A stretch of 64,000 bases of DNA, taken from positions 168,862,883 through 168,926,882 of the forward strand of contig NC_061114.1 of the NCBI RefSeq assembly GCF_002878395.1. The letters run 5' to 3'. Below the pieces are notes generated by a model. The model made no database searches, was not told where the DNA came from, and saw nothing but the letters and a program-made list of their open reading frames with translations. The number at the start of each line of letters is the position of its first letter. Within the stretch, counting starts at the first letter, position 1. The translations under genes and the position numbers were made by a program. Below are positions 47,458-58,616 of this stretch, in pieces. The DNA comes from Capsicum annuum. Taxonomy: Eukaryota; Streptophyta; Magnoliopsida; Solanales; Solanaceae.

Positions 47458-48946
47458 CATAACCCAAAAATTTTGATTATGATGGCACCTTTCACTCCCA
47501 TCGCGATGGGTAAGCCTAAAACACCAACCCAAACACAATTACTCAAAAGTACAGAAGCAAAAGAAAATAAGAGTAACATAAAATTTGAATAATGTCCAAA
47601 ATAGATTAATAGGGTGGTATATTCAAAGTATAGGTATTCCAAGATCTAGCAGTCACTAATACAAGCCTCTAAATGAAAAAATCAAAGAAGATACTAAGTA
47701 TCTCAAATTGCAGAAAATGTAAAAGGATAAGGATAGATGAGTTTTCAGTAGTCTCTGAAATCAACCTCAAATATCCAAAAATGCTAATATAGAATAAACC
47801 ACAAGAATTAATGCTCAAAGGTCGTTGGACTAGTATTTGCACATATGGTGCAGAAAATTCAAAAATTAATACAAAACCGTGTGTATTTAGCAAGTATCAC
47901 GATAAAATTTAATTTAAAGAGGTGACTAGTAACACCGTGTTAACCCCTTAAAACAACTGTACAACTTGCACTCAGAAAAACCACCCTACTCCAACAAAAT
48001 AATGAAGTCTAACAGTCATCAGAATAACTTAACATAGTGCAAGAAATCCTTAATTTAGTGAGGTCAGATAACAAATATTTAAATACTTAACAAACAGTGC
48101 AAAATCATCAAATACACCTTACTCAATTTAAATAAGAAATAATGAATACAATGCAATACATATGTTGTGTGCACACATACCGAGAAATGGCTTCAAGGTC
48201 AGTACCCATGGGGGACTTACAAGGTTCATGTACTGTGTAGGCGTGCACTCCGATCCTAATAAATATATTGTTCAGGCATACACTCTAACCCCAATAATGA
48301 ATAATAATGTCTGGACGTGCATTCGGACCTCATATTAAATGTGATGCATAATCTGCAAACGTGCCACTCTAATCCCAAATCAATAATAAAATTAAGCAAA
48401 GCATTTCATATTTTATGCCAAATAAATATCAATTTCAAAATTAACTCAACTTATCAAGTGAAAGTATTCTCATTACCTAGCATTTTTCAACAATTTATTT
48501 ACAATAGAAAATTTGTCCAATCATGCTAGCAAATAGGGGAAAACAATTCAAACTAGATAATTAATTGATTTTAAACCCTCAAACAATAGCAATACCTACA
48601 TAGATGCTTGTCACTTCACATATACGGAACCTCCATTTCCCATTACTCTCATTACACAAAACTAACACATAAGTACTTTGAAAACAAAGTCAAAAAAAAG
48701 TCTCAACTAGCCTTAAAAAAGCTCAAATATCAATTAACAAACTTGCCCGCCGTAAAGCTTATGAATATTTAGAATTTGGCGCAATTACATAGATCCCATA
48801 AGAATATTTATCTATTGACACCCATTTTATAAATTCCTACTATAAAAACTCTAGACCTAAATTCAAATTTTTTCTTAAAATATTGTAATTAGTGGCAATT
48901 GAATAAAAGATTTTCAAAAGCCTAATCTAGCCACAAGACTATTACA
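47458..48946 (-). repeat. Element E 5' LTR
   Basis: About 1.49 kb from CATAACCC (probably once TGTAACCC) to GACTATTACA. Near the primer-site end it has a perfect 14-base palindrome CCCATCGCGATGGG (47497-47510). A degenerate four-copy repeat of the form GGCGTGCACTCCGATCC lies at 48239-48380. There is no partner LTR in the window (E's other end lies beyond the left edge), so borders rest on terminal motifs and neighbours. Confidence 0.72.
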
Positions 48947-49148
48947 CCCTTGATCATGAAATATTGATTGCTTGTTGAACCCTGTGAATTGCGTGAAAGT
49001 AGGATACTCCAAATTCGGGGGGTCAAAGAGTTTTAGAAAACGTTCTTGGTGGAAAAAATGTGAATGAGGGATCCCACTGAATTGAATTGGGTCCATGAAT
49101 CTAAGAAATGGTGAGAATTCTTGATCTCTCTAAATATCTTTCTCAAGG
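48947..49148. other. Unassigned stretch between elements E and D
   Basis: About 200 bases with no clear gene. The end (GAATTCTTGATCTCTCT, just before the copia start codon) looks like the leader of element D; TGGTGAGAATTC at 49112 might be a damaged primer site. The 5' LTR of D is not recognisable here. Confidence 0.5.
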
Positions 49149-49766
49149 ATGGCAACCATGAAGTATGATATTCCATTGTTAGATTATAATACCAAATTTT
49201 CATTATGGAAAGTTAGGATATGGGTTGTGCTCTCACAGATGGATTTGGATGATGCTTTATTAGGATTTGAGAAGATTCCCTCACCATGGACAGATGAGGA
49301 CAAATCCAGATCCACTTTCATTTATTGAATTAGATTCGACAGGATATTTTGAAGGAGACCACAACCGCTGCATTTTTGGTTGAAACTGGAATCACTGTGT
49401 ATGACAAAGATCCTAACAAGTAAGTTGCATCTCAAGCAATGAATTTATTCTCATCGCATGTCTGAGGGTGCGTCTTTGGAAGATCACCTATTTGTCTTTA
49501 ATGAAATTATCTCTGATTTAAAGACTATAGAGGTTAAGTACAATGAGGAAGATCTAGGGTTGATTTTGTTGTGTTTGTTGCCTGCATCATACACGACCTT
49601 TAGGGATACAATTTTATATAGTCATGATACACTGATAATTGATGAAGTCTATGATGCTTTGTTCTTTAAGAAAAAGATGAATCATCTTGTGAATGGGTTG
49701 GAGACTCAAGGAGATGGTCTTATTGTTCGAGAAGGAAGAACTCGTGAGAGGAATTTTAGGGGGTGA
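49149..49766 (+). pseudogene. Gag of element D
   Basis: ATG at 49149 gives [20 protein letters not shown], then MDLDDALLGFEKIPSPWTDE and a stop near 49325. After frame changes, 49458-49766 reads MSEGASLEDHLFVFNEIISD, KYNEEDLGLILLCLLPASYT, then FRDTILY. These match the UBN2-type Gag region of copia elements. The zinc knuckle expected near 49800-49850 is not readable (NYYKKM). Confidence 0.88.
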
Positions 49767-49981
49767 TGACAGGAATAGGTCAAAATCTAGAAATAGAAAC
49801 AAAACCTATAATTACTATAAAAAAATGGCCATATCAAATTTAAGAGTTGGAAGTTACAGAATATAAAGAAAAGATAATCTCCAAAACCGAAGAAAAACTA
49901 ACCAGAGAAGTCTGGTGAAGCCAGTTTTGAAGATGGAGATCGTGATGAAGAACTCTTGGTATTTTTTTTGGTAATTCTAAA

Positions 49982-50560
49982 GTATGTGAGGATTTGATTC
50001 TTTACTCAGCTTGTACATTTCATATGTGTCGCAATCGAGATTGGTTTACAACATATAAAATAGTCTCTAAAGGTGTTGTGTTAATGATAAATAACACACC
50101 TAGTAAAATAGTTGGTATTGGATCAATCAAGATCAAGATATTTGATGGGGTTGTGAGAGAACTTGGTGATGTATGGTATGTCCTAGACTTGAAGAGTAAT
50201 CTTATTTCCTTGAGTACCCTTGATTCGAACGGTTATAGATACACTGGTGAAGGTAGAGTCCTGAAGGTTACTAAAGGTGCTCTTGTTGTGATGAAGGGAC
50301 AGAGAGCATCTGCAAATTTGTATGTCCTGCAAGGCTTTACTATTATAGGTGATACACCTATTTTTACCTTCTCTTTATCAGAAAGTTATGTTTCCAAACT
50401 TTGGCATATACGTCTAGGGCATATGAGTGTAAATGGGATGGATGAACTAAGAAAGAGAGGACTTATTTATGGGAAGAGTATTACCAAATTGGAGTTCTGT
50501 GAGCACTGCATTTTTGGAAAGCAGAAGAGAGTCAGATTCACTAAAGACATCCACTCAACT
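49982..50560 (+). pseudogene. Protease and GAG-pre-integrase of element D
   Basis: The protease active site reads ILYSACTFHMC: the catalytic Asp of the DS[AG] motif is a tyrosine codon (TAC, 50003-50005), so the enzyme is dead. Downstream comes the pre-integrase zinc domain LWHIRLGHMSVNGMDELRKR, then FCEHCIFGKQKRVRF, with both histidines and both cysteines intact (about 50402-50515). Confidence 0.9.
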
Positions 50561-51490
50561 AAGGTAAAACTTGATTACATTCATTCTGATCTCTGGGGTC
50601 CTGCTAGAGTACCTTCTCGAGGAGTCGTGAATTACTTGTTGACTATTATTGATGACTATTAAAGAAAATTTTCGTTGTTCTTTCTGGAGCAAAAGAATGA
50701 TGTGTTTCCTACTTTCAAGGAGTAGAAGACTATGATTGAAAAATAGACAGCGAAGTAGGTAAAACGCCTTCGGACCGATAATGGTTTAGAGTTTTGTTCT
50801 AATGAATTTAATGTTTTGTGCAAGTCAGAAGGAATTATGAGCCACTTGAAAATTCGTCATACTCTACAACAAAATGGTGTAGCTGAACGAATGAATAGGA
50901 CTATAATGGAGAAAGTGCATTGTATGCTCTATAATGCTGGTTTACCCAAGTATTTTTGGGCCGAAGCTACTTTCACAGCTTGTTTTCTTATTAACTACTC
51001 TCCCTCGGTTGCAATTGATAAAAAGACTCCATGAAAGGTATGGTCTAGTACTCATGCTAGTTATTCTGATTTAAGGATAATTTGATGTCCTGCGTATGCT
51101 CATGTTGATAATGGAAAGTTGGAACCTAGATCTATCAAGAGCTTATTTATGAAATATAAGCCTGGTGTTAAAGGTTATAAGCTTTGGTATCCAGAAAGTA
51201 GAAAGGTTATAATTAGCAGGGATGTTGTGTTTGATGAATCTGCCATGCTTCGGGATCCTTTTGAATCTAGTGCTTTACCTCCATATAAACATAGTGACAT
51301 GAATCAGCAAAAGTCAAGCACCCTTATTGAATTACAAATTGGAGCAGAGTCTACACCAGTGCCTACCTTCCAGTGTATCCTGAAGATACAGAGTGATACT
51401 TTTATTCTTCACCACCAGTGGAGCCATAATTTTCTATTGCTAAAGATAGGCCTAGAAGAGATATTAGACCTCCTCAAAAGTATACTGAAG
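50560..51490 (+). pseudogene. Integrase core of element D
   Basis: HSDLWGPARVPSRGVVNYLL and IDDY, then (after a stop at 50660) RTDNGLEFCSNEF and NGVAERMNRTIMEKVHCMLY. The D, D and E of the catalytic triad are all visible. Stops at 50723 (TAG), 50744 (TAG), 50756 (TAG) and TGA codons near 51032 and 51084 break the protein. The C-terminal part (PRSIKSLFMKYKPGVKGYKL, VIISRDVVFDES) is at 51119-51260. Confidence 0.9.
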
Positions 51491-52290
51491 CTGATTTAGT
51501 TGCTTATGCATTGAGTGTAGCAAAGGGTATTAATTCTGGTGAAGATCCTTCTTATTACTCAAAGGCAGTTAGTTGTGATGATTTTGGTCGATGGATGATT
51601 ACTATTCAAGAGAAGATAGAATCACTTCATAAGAATGGCATGCGGGATCTAGTAATATTTCCTAAAGTTAAAAAAGTTGTCCGTTGCAAGTGGGTATTCA
51701 AAATGAAAGAAGGAATATCGAGAGTTGAAGATGCTAGGTACAAAGTAAGACTAGTTGCTAAAGGTTACAGTCAAGCTCTGGGTATCGACTTCACAGATGT
51801 GCTTTCTCTAGTTGTAAAGCATAGTTCGATTCAAGCATTGCTTGTTGTTATGGCCATGCATAACATTGATCTTGAGGAGTTGGATGTCAAAATTGCTTTC
51901 TTACATGAAGAACTTGAGCAGGACATCTATATGCAGAAACTAGAGGGCTTTGTAGTCTCAGGAAAGAAGGACTGTGTATGCTTGCTGAAAAGGCCTCTTT
52001 ATGGCTTAAAGTAGTCGCCCAGGCAGTGATATAAGAGGTTTGACTCTTTTATGACCTCTCATATATTTCAGAGGAGTAACTATGATAGTTGTGTCTACTT
52101 TAAGAAGGTAAGTGATGGTTTATTCATGTATCTTTTCTTGTACGTTGATGATATGTTGATTACAGTAAAGGATATGAGAGAGATAATAAAATTCAAAGCC
52201 CATATCAGTAAGGAGTTTGATATGAAGGATCTAGGTGTAGCAAAGAAAATTCTTGGCTTGGAGATTCTGAGGGATTAAAAGAATTGTAAG
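51490..52290 (+). pseudogene. Reverse transcriptase of element D
   Basis: 51511-52014 carries VVRCKWVFKMKEG, YKVRLVAKGYSQALGIDFTD, LEELDVKIAFLHEELEQDIY and KRPLYGLK. After stops at 52012 (TAG) and 52027 (TGA), 52051-52278 continues with YVDDMLITVKD (catalytic box intact, from 52141) and FDMKDLGVAKKILGLEI. A typical RVT_2 copia RT at nearly full length, inactivated by point changes. Confidence 0.92.
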
Positions 52291-52296
52291 TTATAC

Positions 52297-52773
52297 TTGA
52301 GTCAAAAAGGATATATTGAAAAAGTGTTTCACAGGTTCAATATGAAAAATGCCAAACCTGTAAGTACTCCATTGGAAGCTCACTTCAAACTCTCGGCCAC
52401 TTTATTTTCAAAGATAGATGATGAGCATAACTATATGTCTCGAGTTCCATACTTTAGTGCCGTCGAGTCTCTTATGTATGCGATGGTGTATTTCCGATCA
52501 AATTTATCTTATAATGTTAGTTCAGTTAGAAGATACATAGAAAATCCTAGCAAAGAACATTTGAAAGCAGTTCAATAGATTTTGAGATACTTGCATGGAT
52601 CTGCTGATGTTTGTTTGCAGTTTGGGCGAAATAAAAATGGAGTAATCCAGCATGTTGATTATGATTTTGCAGGAGATCCCTTACAGGCTATGTTTTCACC
52701 ATTGGTGGATGTGCTATTACTTGGGAAGCTACCTTACAAACTACGGTTTCTTTGTCAACTACTGAGGCACGGT
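52297..52773 (+). pseudogene. RNase H of element D, part 1
   Basis: SQKGYIEKVFHRFNMKNAKP, STPLEAHFKLSA, then (after TAG at 52576) ILRYLHGSADVCLQFGR and DYDFAGD. The reading is cut at 52778 by element C. The remainder is at 62147-62451. Confidence 0.9.
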
Positions 52774-52778
52774 ATCTG
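52774..52778. repeat. Left target-site duplication of element C
   Basis: ATCTG; the partner is ATATG at 62147-62151 (4 of 5). The right copy fits the copia reading frame on rejoining, so the left copy carries the change. Confidence 0.85.
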
Positions 52779-54990
52779 TGTCACGACCCAAATAGGGCCT
52801 GGTCGTGATGAACATCCTGAACCATGAAGGCCCGGACGTCCTACTCAATCTGATTTGGTGATCATGCACAACAGTCATATAATAAAAGAAAATGTGGAAT
52901 TATAATCTAATATGGAAACATGGTTATACTCTAGATTAAGTTTAACTATACAGAATGAAATCCAAAATCAACTAAACAACTTCTGAAATAATCTGCGAAA
53001 TCTCTACTACATGATCTAAAGATAACTGTCTGAAAGTTGGGACAAGGCCCCCAGTAGACCAAAACAGAGAAATAACATATTATGAGATGAAAAGCCTTCT
53101 GAAACGAAAAAGGCTCACCACTGCACGGATCACTTTTCTCTGGAATACTCTACTGATTAGCCGAACCCCTAGATTGAGCCTCCGAACCTAGGAGGTAGGG
53201 GTTCAATACAATTGTACTGGTACGCAAAGCAAATCCAAAATAATAATTTATATTCAACATATATGAGAGCAATTTAGAACAGTTCATCAACATATCATAT
53301 GGTAAGAAATCACATAGGCATTTTTGTAAGACTCTGTAAAATCATCTGAACTCGGTGACACTCTTTGTTTTACTTCTACGCTAGGTGGTATACCCTACAA
53401 CTCTGAAATTTCATGGGCTATATGGAATCCACCATTAACTTGGTGGGGAATACCCTAACCCAAGTGTGCCGCAAGGGTTGCTGTCTCTGTCTCTGCTACG
53501 CCACACGATCGTCGCTTGCGTAAAATAATATACCCGAATCAGGAAATCACGGTTTTTGGTTAAGAATTACTTGAACTCAAGCCTTTTTCGGGTAACCACC
53601 TAACCCTCTTTAAGCTCAATTTTAACTCTTTAAAACATCCATTCTGTGAAATCAAACTCTAACAAACATACTCTGTTATGGCATACATACTTATGGTATC
53701 ATCATACCATTAACTTGTAAGTCACATATCTGAGCCATTATTGGCATATATTAATCTCTATTTCAAAACATAAATCTGGGACCACCATATTAATAAATCA
53801 TTTCAAGAAACTCTTTCTTAAAGCTCGTGTAAACATATGTAAGAAACTCTCTTTTTCACCATTTCAAATATACAAGGTGGTCATGTCAAAGATATCAATC
53901 ACATGAAGTTCTTTCTTTTTAAGACAAGGATGAAATCTTATCAAGAAACTCCCTCTCATAATCATAAAAATCATGTTAAATACTTCAATATTGAAAAGAT
54001 CCCCTTCAAAACATTAAATAAGCATCTCAAATCATTCCCAACAAGCCCATCATCTCTAAATCATCAAAGAGGGTATTTCAATAATAATGCTCTCTATCAA
54101 ATCTTCAACATCATACATATTCATATAGGTTTAAATTAATTTAAGGGAGAAAGGCCAAAAGACCAAATCAACAATACAATTAAACGTTCATAATGCATAA
54201 TAAATACATGTATTTCAAAACCCTTTCTAAAATTCTTGCTTGATAATCTTTAAATTATGTTCTAGCATTTACAAGCCCATGTAGTTTTTAGGATAAACCC
54301 CACGTACCTCAATTTAGAAATTTGATGGATGATTCTTGAAGCATACAGTTTGGGAATTCCAAATCTTCAATCAGTTTTGAAAACCCACGGTTGAATCTTG
54401 AGTTAATTTGGTTTTTAGTTTAAAACCCTAGAGAGTGTTCTTATGAATTTTTGAAGAAAATATGAATAATGTGGTCACTTGGGAGTATAATCCCGTGTTT
54501 AAGCTGATAAGGGGGTGAAAATACCTAATATACCCTTAATGAGATGGAATAAAATATAACTGGAAGCATGATTTTATGGGCCACTGCGACGCGCCACTAT
54601 CGCGGTGGCTTACTGGAAATTAACGAATGGGATTCTTGGGGTCACCGCAACGCGGGGCCATCGCATTGTCCCACTGGTTGGGACCTGGAACTTCAGTATG
54701 ATGCACCACAATCGTGCTAGGCTACTAGAATTTGACAATTGTTAAATAGACCGCCTCCGCGACGCGCCAAGCACCAAAATAATGGTGTTTTACGACTAGG
54801 ACTTAAATTTAGCCATAACTTTTTGCCCGGGTATCAAATTTGAGCAAATCTTATATCGACGAAAAGTTTATTCAATTTCCCACTTGATAGAGAGTCAAAA
54901 TTAAGGAAATTCTATATGGTTTAAAATTTACTCAGTTAGAAAGTCAAAATAAATGAGACTAATGCATGGACGATTTGGCGGGGTGTTACA
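52779..54990 (-). repeat. Element C 3' LTR
   Basis: 2212 bases. In transcription order: conserved block 54811-54885 (GCCATAACTTTTTGCCCGGG...), CpG module 54581-54775 with CCACTGCG (54581) and CGCGGTGG (54600) in inverted relation, TATATTAG near 54525, then AAAACCCTAGAGAGTG at 54421, which contains a telo-box-like AAACCCTA. Hairpin CCACC-ATTAACTT-GGTGG at 53430-53447 and palindrome TACAATTGTA at 53207-53216 lie farther in. Confidence 0.95.
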
Positions 54991-55005
54991 TTATTCCCCC
55001 TTGGG
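54991..55005 (-). promoter_or_regulatory. Element C polypurine tract
   Basis: Minus strand CCCAAGGGGGAATAA directly next to the 3' LTR. Confidence 0.88.
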
Positions 55006-55143
55006 ATCATTCGTCCCTGAAGGATGGTGCAGGGCATAGACAAAAATGATTATAAGCATATTAAGGACATGGAAAGAGTAAGACAAGGATCATACCTTCC
55101 GTCTCATCATTTACCGGATCAAATAGATTTGGGTACCTTGCTC

Positions 55144-56500
55144 TCATGTCCTCTTCTGATTCCCAAGTTGCTTCTTCAACTTCTGATTTGTCCACAACAC
55201 CTTAACCAAAGCTATCTCTTTGATCCTCAACTTTCGTACTTGATGATCCAATATTGGAATAGGCTCTTCTTCATAAGATAGAGAGTCTGACACTCTGATT
55301 TTTTCTACGGGTAACACTAGAGAGTGGTCCTTAATATATTTCTTCAACATGGATTCATGAAACGTCGAGTGAACAGAACCCAAATTTGCAGGAAACTCTA
55401 AGTCATACGCAAATTCACCTATTTTTCTCACAATCTGGTATGGTCCTATATAGCAAGGACTCAACTTTCCTTTCTTTCTGAAATGTATGACTCCTTTCAT
55501 AGGAGAAACTTTGAGAAATACCCAATCACCAACCCTAAATGCTAGATCCCTTCTTCTAACATCAGCATAGGATTTCTGTCTACTCTGGGCTGTCTTAAGT
55601 TGTTCTCTAATGATCTTCACATCCTCCATTACCTGGTGAACAAGGTCAGGCCCAAACACATATGTCTCGCCTACTTCATACCACCCTATTGGTGACCTGT
55701 ATCTCCTCCCATACAATGCTTCAAAAGGAGCCATCTTAATATTGGCATGGTAGCTATTATTATACGCAAACTCTATCAAGGGAAAGTGATCTACCCAACT
55801 ACCTTTGAAGTCAATCACACATGCCCGCAACATATCCTCAAGGGTTTGAATAGTACACTCAGCTTGCCCATCGGTCTGGGGTGGAAAGTCGTACTTAGGT
55901 TCACTTGAGTACCTAAACCCCTCTACAAAGATCTCCAAAACTACAAAGAGAATTGCGTACCTCGATCAGATATAATGGACACAGGTGCTCCATGCAGATG
56001 GACTATCTCCTCAATGTAAATCTTGGCATAGACATCTCCCGAATAATTAGTCCTCACAGGTAGGAAGTGAGCTGACTTGGTCAGCCTTTCAACAATCACC
56101 CAAATAGAGTCATACTGGTTTCAGGACCTCAGAAGTCCCATGATGAAGTCCATATTGATCATCTCCCATTTCTACAAGGGCAAAGCTATCTCTTGGGAAG
56201 TACCACCTGGCCTCATATGCTCTACTTTCACTTGTTGACAATTCAAACACTTAGCAACATAGTTAGCCACATCACGCTTCATATTATTCCACCAATATAT
56301 AGTTTTTAAGTCATGATACATCTTAGTGGAGCCTGGGTGAACAACGTACCTCAATGTGTGAGCTTCGTCAAGGATTCTCTCCCTCAGACCTTTTACATCT
56401 GGCACACACAATCTACCCTGATATCTCAAAATACCATTACCACTAATTTCAAAGGACATCACCTTCTGTTGGCCCACATATTTGTTGATCTGTATCAAGA
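55144..56500 (-). pseudogene. Integrase and chromodomain of element C
   Basis: 56498-56172: GILRYQGRLCVPDVKGLRER, then LDEAHTLRYVVHPGSTKMYH and KCLNCQQVKVEHMRPGG, an intact HHCC zinc region. The catalytic core between 56170 and 55940 is broken by stops. 55938-55144 (264 residues) then reads DGQAECTIQTLEDMLRACV, LIEFAYNNSYHA, MAPFEALYGRRYRSPIGWYE, the GPYQIVRKIGEFAYDLE domain and the chromodomain (DSLSYEEEPIPILDHQVRKL, then IALVKVLWTNQ). At the catalytic Glu position it reads DGQAECT: the Glu is present. The frame shifts at the end of the chromodomain. Confidence 0.92.
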
Positions 56501-56522
56501 TGAGATCTTCAACCTGCTTTTC

Positions 56523-57409
56523 CTAAACCTCTACACAAAAGGATGATTTAGCTATCTCATGAAAAACCACCTTTCCATCTTCGGAATCTAAGAGTCGTAC
56601 TCTAAGATTTGTAAGTTGGTGAATATCCTTTACCATCTCTCTTTTTCCTTCTTCAACATGAGAAAAACTGCCCATAGACAACCTGCTGAGGGCGTTGGCT
56701 ACCACATTTGCCTTGCCCGAATGATAATGCAGGCTTATGTCATAATTCTTTAGCAATTCTAACCACCGTCTTCACCAGAGATTAAGTTCTTTCTGTGAGA
56801 AAATATACTGTAAACTTTTATGGTCAGTAAATATATCAGCGTGAACTCCGTAAAGATAATGTCTTCAGATTTTAAGTGCGAACACCACATCCGCTAACTC
56901 CAAGTCATGGGTGAGGTAATTTCGCTTGGTACCTTTAACTGCCTAGATGCATAAGCTACCACTCTACCATGTTGCTTAAGCACACATTCGAGTCCCACTA
57001 GGGATGTATCACAGTACACAACAAAACCCTTTGTACCTTCCAGAAAAGTTAAAACAGGAGCAGTGGTCAACTTGTCTTTCAACCTATCAAAACTATTCTC
57101 ATAGGAGTCAGACCATACAAACTTTGCCTTCTTCTGAGTCAGCTTGGTAAGTGGAGCAGCTATGGAAGAAAAGCTTTTTATAAATCTCCTGTAATACCCT
57201 GCCAAACCCAAGAAGCTTCGAATATCGGTTGGAGTCATGGGTCTGGGCCATTTCCTCACTGCCTCAACCTTTTGGGGATCAACCTTAATTCCCTTACTAG
57301 ACACAACATGGCCGAAGAAAGAAATAGCATCAAGCCAGAATTCATACTTAGGAAATTTTGCATACAACTTATGATCTCTGAGAGTCTGAATACACCAATA
57401 TGTCATCAA
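56523..57409 (-). pseudogene. RT C-terminus and RNase H of element C
   Basis: 57409-56894 covers the RT thumb/connection ([40 protein letters not shown]) and the start of RNase H ([20 protein letters not shown]). 56756-56523 covers its end (LKNYDISLHYHSGKANVVAN, LSRLSMGS). The FIDD box (57402-57413) is present, but a short deletion immediately after it changes the frame. Confidence 0.9.
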
Positions 57410-57990
57410 TGAAAACTATGACAAACAGGTCTAAAAACTAACAGAAAACCCTGTTCATAAGGTTCGTGAAGGTTACATGGGTGTTAGTCAACCCAAAGGA
57501 CATGACTAAGAACTCATAATGACTGTATCTGGTTTGGAAAGTTGTTTTCGGAATGTTAAACTCTTTAACTTTCAACTAATGGTATCCCTAACGAAGTTCT
57601 ATCTTGAAAAACATCTAGCACCCTGAAGTTGGTCAAAAAGATCATCAATTCTAGAAAGAGGATATTTATTTTTAACAGTGACCTTATTCAACTAGCGGTA
57701 ATCTATGCACATACGTAGGGAACCATCTTTCTTTCGCACGAAGAGTATAGGTGAAACCAGGAAGAAACACTAGGATGAATAAAACCTTTGTCTAATATAT
57801 CTGCTAGCTGTTCTTCCAGCTCTTTTAGTTTTGCAGGAGCCATTCTATATGGTGGAATAGAGATGGGATGGGTATCGGGCAATAAATTAATACCAAAATC
57901 TATCTCCCTATCAGGTAGTATGCCTGGGAGATCATCAGGAAAAACTTCTGGGAACGTATTTACCACAAGGACAGACTGAAGAGAAAGGCT
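57410..57990 (-). pseudogene. RT N-terminal half of element C
   Basis: 57966-57703: TFPEVFPDDLPGILPDREID, LPDTHPISIPPYRMAPAKLK, LDKGFIHPSVSSW, then a frame change; the fingers and palm pieces between 57700 and 57420 are readable only in fragments. Confidence 0.87.
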
Positions 57991-58146
57991 TTCAGTATTT
58001 AAATCTTTAACCCGAATAAGATGTTACAAGCAACCCTTAGAAATGAGTTTACGGGATCTGGGGTAAGATATAAAGTGTCCTCTAGGTGTTAAGAAATGTC
58101 TCTCCCACTCTACTACTGGTTTATTTGGAAAAGAAAAAATGACTCT

Positions 58147-58440
58147 TCAGTTTCTACAATTTAGTGTGGCATAGAACGAATGGAGCCAATCCATTCCTAA
58201 GATAGCATCAAAGTCAATCATTTCAAGTCCTATAAGATCTATCATAGCATCCCGCCCACAAACAGTCACCACACAGATTCTATACACCCTTCTAGCCACA
58301 ACAGAATCTCCCACCTGAGTGGAAACAAAAAAAGGCTCAGCAATCACATTGGGCTCAGACCCAAAACCAACAACCACATAAGGGGTCACATATGACAAGG
58401 TAGACCCGGGATCAAGCAATACATAAATATCACGAGAAAA
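58147..58440 (-). pseudogene. Aspartic protease of element C
   Basis: 58419-58147: [19 protein letters not shown] with the catalytic Asp and Gly intact, then IGLEMIDFDAILGMDWLHSF and YATLNCRN. This is the best preserved protease in the window, open over about 90 codons. Processes Gag-Pol in the intact element. Confidence 0.88.
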
Positions 58441-58616
58441 TATTTACAATATATAATAACTACATCCGGTGAGGCCTCTACTTCTTGGAGGTTGGTCAAG
58501 GCATACAACCGATTGCGTCCATTTTTGGCGACTGAAATGGTACCCTTCTGAGGCAGTGGTGATGCAAAAGAATTAGCCTGTGACTTGGATCCACTAATAT
58601 TACCCTTTGCTGCCGG

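Noticed and set aside
48947..49148. 5' LTR of the copia element
   Set aside because: No similarity to the 3' LTR at 62544-62907 could be seen; only a possible damaged primer site near 49112.
55144..55938. 264-codon open frame as an active host gene
   Set aside because: It is the integrase tail plus chromodomain of element C, with a broken catalytic core upstream.
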